This document shows positions 38,884 through 47,136 of a DNA stretch of 64,000 bases, in pieces. Under the pieces are notes generated by a model. That model did no database searches, was not told the DNA's origin, and saw only the letters and a list, made by a program, of their open reading frames with translations. Position 1 is the stretch's first letter. Each line of letters starts with the position of its first letter. The translations under genes and the position numbers were made by a program. Source of the stretch: Megasphaera hutchinsoni (GTDB lineage Bacteria > Bacillota > Negativicutes > Veillonellales > Megasphaeraceae); NCBI RefSeq assembly GCF_001553405.1, contig NZ_KQ960941.1, positions 79,700 through 143,699 on the forward strand. Reading direction: 5' to 3'.

Positions 38884-39066
38884 GAGGGTGCATAGCAGCC
38901 CTTGTGCGGCAAGGGGTTTCAGGTGCTATCGTTAAAAGGTTTATAACGCGGTTGCTTACCAGCACCTTTTTGAGAACGATTTTGTGGTAAGCGGAAACAT
39001 ATCAACGTCATAAGGTTGAGTGTATAAGCTGTATATCGTTAAAAAGTGCACCCTTTTGCACCCTCC
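38883..39066. repeat. 184-bp interval bounded by 10-bp inverted repeats
   Basis: GGAGGGTGCA at 38883-38892 is the exact reverse complement of TGCACCCTCC at 39057-39066. The interval begins at the last bases of rlmD and holds no gene. Inside, TATCGTTAAAA occurs twice (about 38926 and 39035), giving some internal repetition. It marks the junction between the core genes and the accessory island. It could be a small terminal-inverted-repeat element or recombination scar; I see no clear target-site duplication. The rest of the gap to 39221 contains only a TATACT -10-like element near 39130. Confidence 0.4.
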
Positions 39067-39221
39067 CATCGGGGGATAAATCGGGGATTTTCTCAACGTG
39101 CCACATAGGTATTCATATTTAAGACGTATGGTATACTTTAGGTAATAAAATTATGTATTCATATAGGCCATATATTTAGATTTTCATATTTTTAGAAGGA
39201 AAAGAGCAGGAGGAACAGAAC

Positions 39222-41573
39222 ATGACAGAATCTCGGTTCGGTTTTTTAAAAGAAGATTTCGGAGAGTTATATGAAAAATGTATACAGGCGGAGCAGTCGG
39301 AAAATGATATAGGCTTATTAAAAGTACGGCAGGCACTGGAATATATGGTACATGACTTAGGCGGACAAAGTCCGGAGCTGTTTCAAAGTATAGAGGAATT
39401 AGAAAACAGCAATATTTTGAATGCGGATACGAGTCGGAAATTTCATGAACTTCGTTGTATAGCCAATCAAAGCATTCATAATGCCATTACCGTAGATGAA
39501 AGTCGGTTGAATGAGTGTTTGGATAAATTAATGGTATTAACGTTGTGGTACGGCATTACTAAAGGGAAGAAATATGAGTTGAATCAATTTGCTGCGGATA
39601 AGGTAGTTACAGTAAAAAACTATTTGGCCTCTATAGGGGAATGGGAAGAAAAGGTAAATTCGATTAAGGCGGAACATTATAGCGGTATTGATCCGTTAGG
39701 GCGGGATCGTCGTGGAGATTTTTCGAGTACAGATTTAGCTAAACCCGATATATGGGAAAAAGATGTTTTTGAAACGGACGAAGAATATAAAGAACGAATT
39801 AAGAATATGGAGTGTATTCATATCGGGTACGGGATTTTGGATGCACGAAGAATCGAAGAATATACACAAATTAATTTTTTGATTCATCATATGGATTATA
39901 GTGATAAAATTCAGCACTCGGAAATACAAGCCTTTTATATAGAAGGGGCAACGGAAGAGCAACTTATAGACAGTGAATTGGTAGCGAGTTTAAAAGTATA
40001 TAAGGAAAAAATTTGTTGCGATTATAGTAGAGTATATTTGAAAAACGGTACTGAAAATATTGCGGTACATCCTATTTGTTGGGAAAAATTTTATTATGAA
40101 GACGAGGAAGAATTCAAACAAAGAATACAGCAAATGCCGTTATTGCCTATGGGAGAGGGAATACCTATACGCAATCGGTATGACCTGAAACAGCAACTGT
40201 TGCCGATTCGTATAGAGCCGTTTCAATATGGAAAAGATATGTTAAAAAATATTATGCCCGATACGAATCAGATTAGCATTCATTGCGATCGAATGATAGC
40301 AAAACAAGTTTGTGATACACAAAATCCATGCCTGTTTTTCTTAAAACTTTCTGCCGTAGATTCAGTTGAACAATATGTGTTATGGCAAAAAAATACAGGG
40401 GAAATAGTAAAAAAGAGTTATGAAAACAGTTGGGGTTGGTATAAGCAATTCACTATTCAAGATAATGGGGCAGTACAGGATGATGCAACGGCGATAAAAT
40501 GGTATCAAAAAGCGGCAGACCAAGGGGATCCGGATGCCCGGAACAGGATGGATGAATTACAAAAAAAGCAGAAGGAACAAAAGGCGATAGAGGGATATAA
40601 GAAAAAAGCGGAACAAGGGGATGCAGAGGCACAAAATTATTTAGGAGGGTGCTATAGAAACGGAAAAGGGGTAGAAAAGGATGATGTAAAGGCGGTAGAA
40701 TGGTATCAAAAAGCGGCAGACCAAGGATATGCAGCGGCACAGTATCAGTTAGGCGTATGCTATGAAGAAGGAAAAGGAGTAGTACGGGATTACGCAACGG
40801 CGATAAAATGGTACCAAAAAGCGGCAGATCAAGGAAATGTGTTTTCTCGAAACAGGATAAATGAATTACAAAAAAGGATGGCGGAACAAGGGGATGCCGC
40901 GGCACAGTATCAGTTAGGTGTATGCTATGAACATGGAAAAGGAGTAACACAGGATTACAAAAAGGCTGTAGAATGGTATCAAAAAGCGGCAGAACAAGGA
41001 CATACAGCGGCACAGTATTATTTAAGCTTGTGCTATGCAAAAGGAAAAGGGGTAGCACAGGATTTTGTAAAGGCGGTGAAATGGTCTAAAAAAGCGGCGG
41101 AACAAGGGGATGCCGATGCACAGTGTGTTTTAGGCGGGGGCTATCTATTGGGAATAGGAGTTGCACGGGATGAAGTAAAAGCAGTAGAATGGTTTATGAA
41201 AGCAGCAGAGCAAGGATCTGCAAGGGCACAGCGGGCTTTAGGCGAGTGCTATGAAGAAGGAAAAGGGGTAGTGCAGGATTACGCAAAGGCGGTAGAATGG
41301 TATAAAAAAGCGGCGGCCCAAGGAGATGCGGATGCCCGGAACAGGATGGATGAATTACAAAAAAAGCAGAAGGAACAAAAGGCGATAGAGGGATATAAGA
41401 AAAAAGCGGAACAAGGGGATCCGGATGCCCAGAACAGGATAGATGAATTACAAAAAAAGCAGAAGGAAAATTCTGAAGGGAAAGAAAAGGAAAGTTCTGA
41501 TAGATCAGGGTGCTTAGGAAAAATCGTTCTTGGGGTAATTATAGTTTTTATACTTATGAAGATACTGTCTTAG
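39222..41573 (+). CDS. DUF4145-like / Sel1-repeat membrane-anchored protein
   Basis: A 783-residue multidomain protein. The N-terminal ~110 residues (LLKVRQALEYMVHDL, LRCIANQSIHNAI) resemble DUF4145/HEPN-like helical domains linked to restriction and toxin systems. The middle has two copies of an ETDEEYKERI / YEDEEEFKQRI module (near residues 182 and 290). The second half is an array of about eight Sel1 repeats (VEWYQKAADQGYAAAQYQLG and similar). The C-terminus has one membrane segment (IVLGVIIVFILMKIL), so the repeats would face the cytosol on a tail anchor. Function unknown; its place beside a defence operon and its domain mix suggest a conflict or sensing role. Confidence 0.65.
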   Translation: MTESRFGFLKEDFGELYEKCIQAEQSENDIGLLKVRQALEYMVHDLGGQSPELFQSIEELENSNILNADTSRKFHELRCIANQSIHNAITVDESRLNECLDKLMVLTLWYGITKGKKYELNQFAADKVVTVKNYLASIGEWEEKVNSIKAEHYSGIDPLGRDRRGDFSSTDLAKPDIWEKDVFETDEEYKERIKNMECIHIGYGILDARRIEEYTQINFLIHHMDYSDKIQHSEIQAFYIEGATEEQLIDSELVASLKVYKEKICCDYSRVYLKNGTENIAVHPICWEKFYYEDEEEFKQRIQQMPLLPMGEGIPIRNRYDLKQQLLPIRIEPFQYGKDMLKNIMPDTNQISIHCDRMIAKQVCDTQNPCLFFLKLSAVDSVEQYVLWQKNTGEIVKKSYENSWGWYKQFTIQDNGAVQDDATAIKWYQKAADQGDPDARNRMDELQKKQKEQKAIEGYKKKAEQGDAEAQNYLGGCYRNGKGVEKDDVKAVEWYQKAADQGYAAAQYQLGVCYEEGKGVVRDYATAIKWYQKAADQGNVFSRNRINELQKRMAEQGDAAAQYQLGVCYEHGKGVTQDYKKAVEWYQKAAEQGHTAAQYYLSLCYAKGKGVAQDFVKAVKWSKKAAEQGDADAQCVLGGGYLLGIGVARDEVKAVEWFMKAAEQGSARAQRALGECYEEGKGVVQDYAKAVEWYKKAAAQGDADARNRMDELQKKQKEQKAIEGYKKKAEQGDPDAQNRIDELQKKQKENSEGKEKESSDRSGCLGKIVLGVIIVFILMKILS
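40532..40622 (+). repeat. 91-bp perfect direct repeat, copy 1
   Basis: Identical to 41330-41420. It encodes the linker DARNRMDELQKKQKEQKAIE plus the next Sel1 start. The two copies are 798 bp (266 codons) apart, so recombination between them would delete most of the Sel1 array in frame. Confidence 0.9.
41330..41420 (+). repeat. 91-bp perfect direct repeat, copy 2
   Basis: Second copy of the 40532-40622 repeat. A third, shorter and diverged copy follows (DAQNRIDELQKKQKE at about 41425-41470), showing that the array grows by duplication. Confidence 0.9.
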
Positions 41574-41904
41574 CATAGGCGGTTTTGTGAAGTAGGCAAC
41601 AGGTATATAGTTGCAGGGCAGGAATGCCTTTAAGACATCGACGGAACAGAAGAGGCAGCGGTGTTCATTGGGAATAGGATAAAAAATAGAATCGATACAG
41701 CAGTGCAAAGTGTGTACCGATACAAAGTTTAGTGGCTGTTGCTTAGGATAACACTGTAAATAAGGGCTTATTGTAGGCTTGAGAAACAGACGAACGTGAA
41801 TAAAGGTCGGCATGAACTTACGCTAGACTTTTGCTTTTAGGGGGGGCGTTTACTTCTTAGGGGGTCTAACTGAGTGATGTATAGGCTACAAGGAGGATGA
41901 GCCA
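41574..41904. other. 331-base gap, nothing recognised
   Basis: No convincing gene, terminator or tRNA is visible between the Sel1 protein and the next small gene. The right part has a run of seven G at about 41840 and a good ribosome binding site (AAGGAGGATGAG) just before 41905. It may be decayed mobile-element DNA. Confidence 0.5.
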
Positions 41905-42171
41905 ATGCGAGAAGTAAAGAAAATACTGCAGGATGAGATGGATCATTTAGTGGGGCTAGCTGGCAACGAACTCAAAAGAGCAATTAACAAGGCATCTGCG
42001 AGTGAGTTCGTTGGCGATTACAAACTATTTGAAACTATCATCAAACGAATTACTGTCAGGGAAAATCATGATGCTGGATTTACTTTCATTGATGGGAGTA
42101 AGGCTAAAGAGCATATTGCATGTATCGGGAAAACGCTTAAAAAATGTATGAGTAATAGAGAGAGTATGTAG
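41905..42171 (+). CDS. small protein resembling the C-terminal tail of a serine recombinase
   Basis: An 88-residue product with a strong ribosome binding site. The central part (DYKLFETIIKRITVREN, then FTFIDGSK) resembles the beta-strand tail found at the C-terminus of large serine recombinases (pattern LF-x5-I-x-V ... F-x-F-x-DG). The catalytic and DNA-binding domains are missing, so it would be either a decayed integrase remnant or an unrelated small protein. Its position between island genes favours the remnant view, with low certainty. Confidence 0.4.
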   Translation: MREVKKILQDEMDHLVGLAGNELKRAINKASASEFVGDYKLFETIIKRITVRENHDAGFTFIDGSKAKEHIACIGKTLKKCMSNRESM

Positions 42172-42385
42172 AGTATCAAAAGGGAATGAAGGTTTGTGGT
42201 TGTTGTACAGTAACAGTGCTACAAGAATAGATTTTAAGGTCAAATTTTATTTATTAATTTGGACTTTATGTTTTAGAGAATAGTGTATGGCTGTTTACTA
42301 GTAATTTAACGCTATCATGCAAACATCTATTGGAAAATATGCTGGCGACACAGGTGTTTAAAAATAAAAACGGGTTTGATAGTAC

Positions 42386-42414
42386 TTGAAAAAACAATGT
42401 TCTTATGCTAAAAT
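42386..42414 (+). promoter_or_regulatory. promoter of the methyltransferase gene
   Basis: TTGAAA (42386-42391), 17-base spacer, TAAAAT (42409-42414). It lies 25 bases before the start codon, with AAGGAGGTGA as ribosome binding site. Confidence 0.7.
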
Positions 42415-42438
42415 CTATATATCCAAGGAGGTGACAAT

Positions 42439-43902
42439 ATGCCTGGTGGAATGCGTGAAGGATCTGGTAGAAAAACTATTAACGACAAGAGACAAGCAGT
42501 TTCAGTATATATTAGTTCAGAGGAAAAAGAACGTATTGAATCCTTACCTCTACCAGCATGCTCGAGTTTTTCTGGAAGAGTTAGAAAATTAATAAAACTA
42601 GGGATTAGCACTGTAGAAATGAACACAAGTCGGAACGCTAATCAAATAACTTATATAGATTTGTTTAGTGGTCTAGGCGGTATAAGACTAGGCTTCGAGG
42701 AAGCGTTAGCGGATTATGGTCTTACTGGTAAATGTATTTTTTCCAGCGATATAAAAGAGTCTGCTATAGTTGCATATAAGACAAATTTTGGCGAAAATCC
42801 AAAATGTGATATTACTAAGATCAATCCTGCTAATTTACCTAATTTTGATTTTTTATTAGCGGGATTCCCATGTCAAGCTTTTTCTCAGGCGGGTTTAGGC
42901 TTAGGGTTTCAAGATACAAGAGGTACACTATTTTTTGATGTTGCTAAGATTTTATTGGAAAAGAAGCCAATAGGTTTTGTACTTGAAAATGTTGAGGGAC
43001 TTGTAAACCATGATAATGGGCGAACTCTCAAAACTATTAAAAATACTTTATTAGAACTTGGATATGATATAGATGCAAGAGTATTAAATAGTAAAGATTT
43101 TAATCTTGCTCAATCTAGAAATCGAATTTACATAATAGGACTACGCTCTGGAAAGGTGAAAAAACTAGAAGGGTTTGAAAAGAAAATTTCAGTTTTGAAA
43201 GATATTATTGATAGTAGTGTTGAAGCAAAGAAGACTGATTTTACTCAAAAACTTTTATCTCATTACAGCGTAGATGAGCTTTATGGTAAAGCTATTAAAG
43301 ATAAGCGTGGTGGGGAGAATAATATTCATAGCTGGGACATAGAGCTAAAAGGTGCAGTTACAGATGAACAAAAAGAACTATTGGAACTTTTGTTAAGGCA
43401 ACGAAGAAATAAAAAATGGGCGGATATTATAGGTATTGACTGGATGGATGGTATGCCATTGACCGTCGACATGATATATACCTTTTATCCTCATAAAAAT
43501 TTAGAAATTATGCTGAAAGATCTTGTAAATAAAGGCTATCTAGTTTATGAGTACCCTAAAAAAAAGGTTGGGAATCGCAGAGTAAGGGATGAAAGTTTAA
43601 AAAAGGGCTATAACATCGTAACAGGGAAATTATCTTTTGAGTTTTCAAAAATATTAAATCCTAATGAGATTACACCTACGTTGGTAGCTACTGATGTTCA
43701 TAAGCTTGGAGTTCCTGTTAATGGTGGTATAAGGTCATTAACTGTAAAAGAGTGTTTAAGGCTATTTGGATTTCCAGATACCTATTCACTCGATAATGTA
43801 AAAACAACAGAAGCTTTAGATTTGTTGGGTAATACAGTATGCGTTCCCGTAATAAGAGCTGTATCAAATAAATTAATAGAGTCATATCTAAATAATAAAT
43901 AA
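42439..43902 (+). CDS. DNA (cytosine-5-)-methyltransferase with N-terminal RHH-like domain
   Basis: Type II modification enzyme. From about residue 70 the C5-MTase motifs appear in order: IDLFSGLGGIRLGFEEA (motif I), FLLAGFPCQAFSQAG (motif IV, catalytic Cys), FVLENVEGLV (VI), LAQSRNRIYIIGL (VIII), a variable target-recognition region (about 210-400), and LLGNTVCVPVIRAV (X). The first ~60 residues (GSGRKTINDKRQAVSVYISS, then SFSGRVRKLIKLGI) look like a ribbon-helix-helix DNA-binding fold and may repress its own promoter, as regulatory methyltransferase N-termini can. Convergent with the PD-ExK gene, the presumed partner nuclease. DNA is AT-rich compared with the core genes, indicating transfer. 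Recognition sequence unknown. Confidence 0.9.
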   Translation: MPGGMREGSGRKTINDKRQAVSVYISSEEKERIESLPLPACSSFSGRVRKLIKLGISTVEMNTSRNANQITYIDLFSGLGGIRLGFEEALADYGLTGKCIFSSDIKESAIVAYKTNFGENPKCDITKINPANLPNFDFLLAGFPCQAFSQAGLGLGFQDTRGTLFFDVAKILLEKKPIGFVLENVEGLVNHDNGRTLKTIKNTLLELGYDIDARVLNSKDFNLAQSRNRIYIIGLRSGKVKKLEGFEKKISVLKDIIDSSVEAKKTDFTQKLLSHYSVDELYGKAIKDKRGGENNIHSWDIELKGAVTDEQKELLELLLRQRRNKKWADIIGIDWMDGMPLTVDMIYTFYPHKNLEIMLKDLVNKGYLVYEYPKKKVGNRRVRDESLKKGYNIVTGKLSFEFSKILNPNEITPTLVATDVHKLGVPVNGGIRSLTVKECLRLFGFPDTYSLDNVKTTEALDLLGNTVCVPVIRAVSNKLIESYLNNK

Positions 43903-43904
43903 TA

Positions 43905-43946
43905 ATAAAAACTGCAAGGACTATTAATTCTTGCAGTTTTTATTAT
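43905..43946. terminator. bidirectional terminator between methyltransferase and nuclease genes
   Basis: AAAAACTGCAAGGA and TTCTTGCAGTTTTT pair around CTATTAA, with A-rich and T-rich flanks serving both converging genes. Confidence 0.88.
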
Positions 43947-43951
43947 CTTGT

Positions 43952-44608
43952 TTAGTATGATAAAACTTTCCTTATCCAATCATCTGAAGAAAATTTTAGA
44001 CTCGTGCTTGGAAATAAATCGTATGCTTTTTTAACAGCTTTAATAAAGTCTTCTTTCGTTTTGAACGACTTATCTGGATGCTTGTGGAAAGCAGTCGGTC
44101 TCATTGCATAAGGCTGGTTTCTTTTTACCTGAATACCTATGGGGTATTTAGTTGAAGGCGCTGTTATTTCCCAAATTTTTTTAAGAAAAACTTTTTCTAC
44201 TTTAAAGCCTTCAGAAAAGCCATCATTCATCGGCTTATATCCTAAGATGAAATAATATGCATCAAGTTTACTTGGGCTCTCATAGGTGCTTGCTATAAAG
44301 CTTTGAAAATTCGCTATATCAAATGCTGGATTATTGTTGTAGTTCCAAGCTTTTACTTCAACATCATAGTTGCTGTTGTCAAACACAGCTACAAAATCTG
44401 GAAACTCTTGTGTGTGCTCTCCTGGAACAATATTTACGCCTAGATACTGAAACCAATTAGGCAACCATTCTTGTAAACAGTTACCTATAACGTCATTCCC
44501 AGAGTATACATGACTTCTATTGGCAAAATTAATAGTGATTGTCCCATTTTGCCCTTCGAGTTTTTCCTTAGTGATGTTAAATAGTTCATTAATATTATTT
44601 ATATTCAT
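43952..44608 (-). CDS. putative type II restriction endonuclease (PD-(D/E)xK)
   Basis: A 218-residue protein whose centre reads EFPDFVAVFDN followed after a short gap by YDVEVKAWNY, giving Pro70-Asp71 ... Glu84-x-Lys86. This is the PD-(D/E)xK nuclease core on adjacent beta-strands. Length and position, facing a C5-methyltransferase, fit the cognate restriction enzyme. I do not recognise the subfamily, so target and cut position are unknown. It is the last gene of a five-gene minus-strand operon, 11 bases after the Xre gene, so its expression is tied to the regulator and to the ABC-ATPase genes rather than to the methyltransferase. Confidence 0.7.
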   Translation of the reverse strand: MNINNINELFNITKEKLEGQNGTITINFANRSHVYSGNDVIGNCLQEWLPNWFQYLGVNIVPGEHTQEFPDFVAVFDNSNYDVEVKAWNYNNNPAFDIANFQSFIASTYESPSKLDAYYFILGYKPMNDGFSEGFKVEKVFLKKIWEITAPSTKYPIGIQVKRNQPYAMRPTAFHKHPDKSFKTKEDFIKAVKKAYDLFPSTSLKFSSDDWIRKVLSY

Positions 44609-44619
44609 AAGATGCCTCC

Positions 44620-44823
44620 TTATTCTTCTACGTTTTCCATGATATCTTCCAGTTTACAGTCCAATGCTTCGCAAATTTTGATGAGAACTTCAGTGGTGAC
44701 GGTTTCACCTTTGCCAAGTTTTGCAATTGTCGATGAGCTGATTTTTGCAGAATTTTGCAAATCAGCTCTGTTCATGTTTTTATCTATTAGTAGTTTCCAT
44801 AGTCGGTTATAGCTTATTTTCAT
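44620..44823 (-). CDS. Xre/Cro-type HTH regulator (controller-like)
   Basis: A 67-residue single-domain helix-turn-helix protein (LWKLLIDKNMNRADLQNSAK, SSTIAKLGKGETVTTEVLIK, ICEALDCKLEDIM), of the size of restriction-modification C proteins and HTH_26 regulators. It sits directly upstream of the nuclease gene and 16 bases downstream of the ATPase gene. Likely role: timing or repression of the nuclease and operon. Alternatively, as the only Xre protein in the window, it may have been taken from a phage lysogeny switch. Confidence 0.85.
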   Translation of the reverse strand: MKISYNRLWKLLIDKNMNRADLQNSAKISSSTIAKLGKGETVTTEVLIKICEALDCKLEDIMENVEE

Positions 44824-44839
44824 TTTTTGTTCCTTTCGT

Positions 44840-47125
44840 TTAGCTTTTATTCATCATCATTTCGTAGTGTTGACTTTGGTTCATAAGAGTAAAAATCTTT
44901 TTAAATGTTTCTTTCGTCTGTGAAACGTCCACGCAGTTATCTACGTAGTTGATTCCGTCAGTTATGCCAAGCGATGATTTCGTTTGTATGTAGGACAGCA
45001 TTGAGGATGCCAACTGATATGCCGAATAGTCGTTATTATCATTTTTGTCTGTACAAATAAACTTCTCTTTGTTTTGTTTAAGAATTACATCTCTTAGTGT
45101 TGTTCCGTCATAACCACACAGCTGAAGGAAGTAATATTCTAATATTCTTCTTATGACATTTATAAGAGGAATCGGTGCTTCTAGTATTTTATACTCTTCC
45201 CATAGCGCTGTATAGGAGTTTTGTACCGGGTTATAGTTCATCATCTCCGATGGAATCTCAGGGTTTTGTTTCTCGCAAAGACGAACTGACGATTTGTTGT
45301 CATTTTTGTATACTAGATAGAAGTTAACAAATTGGTAGTCTTTCACTCTGTCGTAGGTTATTTCCTGATGGAAATAAGTGTTATGAGTAAGTATGAATAG
45401 TTGTTTTATATATCTGTCTTTTACATAGGCGTCAGTGGGTTGAACGTTGTTTTCGCAGACACATATCATTTCGCGGATTAAAGCACTGACTATAAATAAG
45501 GTACCGCTGTCCATACTGGAAACCGGATCGTCAATAATTACAATCTTGTTAGGGTTTTTTTCTTCCGGAGTGGCACTGCCTTTAATTTGATGGTAGAAGT
45601 AGAGAAAGGCTATGAAGTTTTTTTCACCTTCACTGAGGTTTGAAGCTATAGAGCCGTCATTGCGAATAACTTCGTAGACGTTAGGGGTGTTTACTTTTTC
45701 TTGTAGATAGAATCCTTGGAACCCCGAATCTTTTAACAAGCGGTTGATGCTTTCAATAGAATCCCTTGTATTTACAGTATTTTTAAGCAGGATAGCAATC
45801 TTTCGTTCTATGTCTTCAATTTGTAAAGCGTTATTTTGATATTGTTGACAAGCATTTTTCAATTCTTTGTTAAGTGTGGCAATGCTCGTGTTATAGGATT
45901 TTATCTCGTCTTTCAGTTGATAAGATATCAATTCCCAGACCTGTTTTTTGCATTCGTTCTGTTTAGCGGGTTTTGTTGAAACAATAGTATTATGTTCTGC
46001 TATAGACTGATTAAAATTAGTGATCATCTTTGCCAAATCATCTAACAGAGGCTTAGTTGGTTCTAGCTGATATGCAATTCCATAGTCTTGCTGTTTTTTT
46101 GCAATAAGCTCCAGATTAGAAGCGATAACACCTTTTAATGCACTTAGCTTATCTTTATATAGGGCTATTTCAGCATCAGAAATATTTGATTCAGGTATTT
46201 TTGATATTGGAACAAAGAGAGTGGTTGCCGAGTCGTTATACTCTGCTTGTAGGCTTGAGATTGCATGTGTTTCTTTCTCAAACTGTTCATCAAAACAAGC
46301 TTTTATATCATCTTCAAAACTAGCAGGTAGCTGTTGTTGGCAAAATGGACATTTTCCTTTAGATGCAATGTGGTAGCGTTCCATTCCTTGTTTTATCCAA
46401 GCTGTACTGTTCATAGCCTTGATAAAGTTGGAAAATGGGGTGTCAGAGCTACTGATAATCTTTTTTGCAATCAAATCGAGATTTGCAATGTTATCTAAAA
46501 TCGCAGTATCATCGATAACTGTGAATTTTTGAAAGGCCACAGCATTCTTAGAATAGGCAGTATCATACAAACTTTTTAGTTTATTTAAATCATGATTCAC
46601 AGAGCTACTATTTTTGAGTACTTCTTTTGTGAAAATGGTCTTTTTTAGTTTGCCTGTAACGGTTTGTTTGAAGTCATTGCGAATATTATAGGTTTTGGAC
46701 CAGCAGGCTTCTTGAAAAGAAACTGCTACTTTTTGCAGCTCGGAAGTCTTATCGTTTTTTATGGTTAATAGGCTACTGTTTTCCTTTAACAAGTCTTCTT
46801 TTTGTTTGGTAAGTGTATTGATTTGATTTTGAATTTGAATGTTCTCTTCATTGAAGGTGAAAACACCCGGTAAGTTATCATAGTTAGCAAGATTAGCTTT
46901 GATATAATCAGCGTTATAAACATGTAATTTACAATCTTGTGTAGCTACATTGTTTGACCACGTAACACCGTTGCTGCTTTTTAAAGTTTCAGCAATGGTA
47001 GATTTTCCAGAGCCGTTATTTCCATAGAAGAAATTAATAAAAGTAGGGGTAATTGTTACAGGATTGAGTTTGTATGTAGCAGCATCAATACGTATAGATT
47101 GAATACTGGCCGGTATTTTTTTCAT
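44840..47125 (-). CDS. RloC/PrrC-like ABC ATPase (AAA_13), putative anticodon nuclease
   Basis: A 761-residue ABC ATPase of the AAA_13 group (COG4694, wobble-nucleotide-excising tRNases). Visible: Walker A YGNNGSGKST (residues ~34-43), long coiled-coil flanks around KCPFCQQQL (CxxC at ~258-261, a zinc-hook-like turn as in RloC), signature LSEGEKNFIAFLYF (~496), Walker B IVIIDDPVSSMD (~527), H-loop LTHNTYFHQE, and a C-terminal RRILE (~658-662) with a late His (~752). PrrC/RloC nuclease centres use Arg-x3-Glu plus His, but the His is farther away here, so nuclease activity is unproven. Third gene of the operon, behind two unfamiliar partners with gaps of 10-11 bases. Clear AAGGAGG-type site (TAGGAGGTATC). 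Confidence 0.75.
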   Translation of the reverse strand: MKKIPASIQSIRIDAATYKLNPVTITPTFINFFYGNNGSGKSTIAETLKSSNGVTWSNNVATQDCKLHVYNADYIKANLANYDNLPGVFTFNEENIQIQNQINTLTKQKEDLLKENSSLLTIKNDKTSELQKVAVSFQEACWSKTYNIRNDFKQTVTGKLKKTIFTKEVLKNSSSVNHDLNKLKSLYDTAYSKNAVAFQKFTVIDDTAILDNIANLDLIAKKIISSSDTPFSNFIKAMNSTAWIKQGMERYHIASKGKCPFCQQQLPASFEDDIKACFDEQFEKETHAISSLQAEYNDSATTLFVPISKIPESNISDAEIALYKDKLSALKGVIASNLELIAKKQQDYGIAYQLEPTKPLLDDLAKMITNFNQSIAEHNTIVSTKPAKQNECKKQVWELISYQLKDEIKSYNTSIATLNKELKNACQQYQNNALQIEDIERKIAILLKNTVNTRDSIESINRLLKDSGFQGFYLQEKVNTPNVYEVIRNDGSIASNLSEGEKNFIAFLYFYHQIKGSATPEEKNPNKIVIIDDPVSSMDSGTLFIVSALIREMICVCENNVQPTDAYVKDRYIKQLFILTHNTYFHQEITYDRVKDYQFVNFYLVYKNDNKSSVRLCEKQNPEIPSEMMNYNPVQNSYTALWEEYKILEAPIPLINVIRRILEYYFLQLCGYDGTTLRDVILKQNKEKFICTDKNDNNDYSAYQLASSMLSYIQTKSSLGITDGINYVDNCVDVSQTKETFKKIFTLMNQSQHYEMMMNKS

Positions 47126-47136
47126 AAAGATACCTC

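Noticed and set aside
40453-41058. 201-codon minus-strand frame in the Sel1 gene
   Set aside because: Its repetitive Leu/Phe/Pro-rich product simply mirrors the Sel1 repeats on the other strand.
40480-41420. Regular repeats suggesting a CRISPR array
   Set aside because: Repeats are in frame, about 108 bp, diverged, without spacers, and encode Sel1 hairpins; no cas genes are present anywhere in the window.
42386-42592. 68-codon frame overlapping the methyltransferase start
   Set aside because: Begins inside the promoter and reads through the real gene in another frame.
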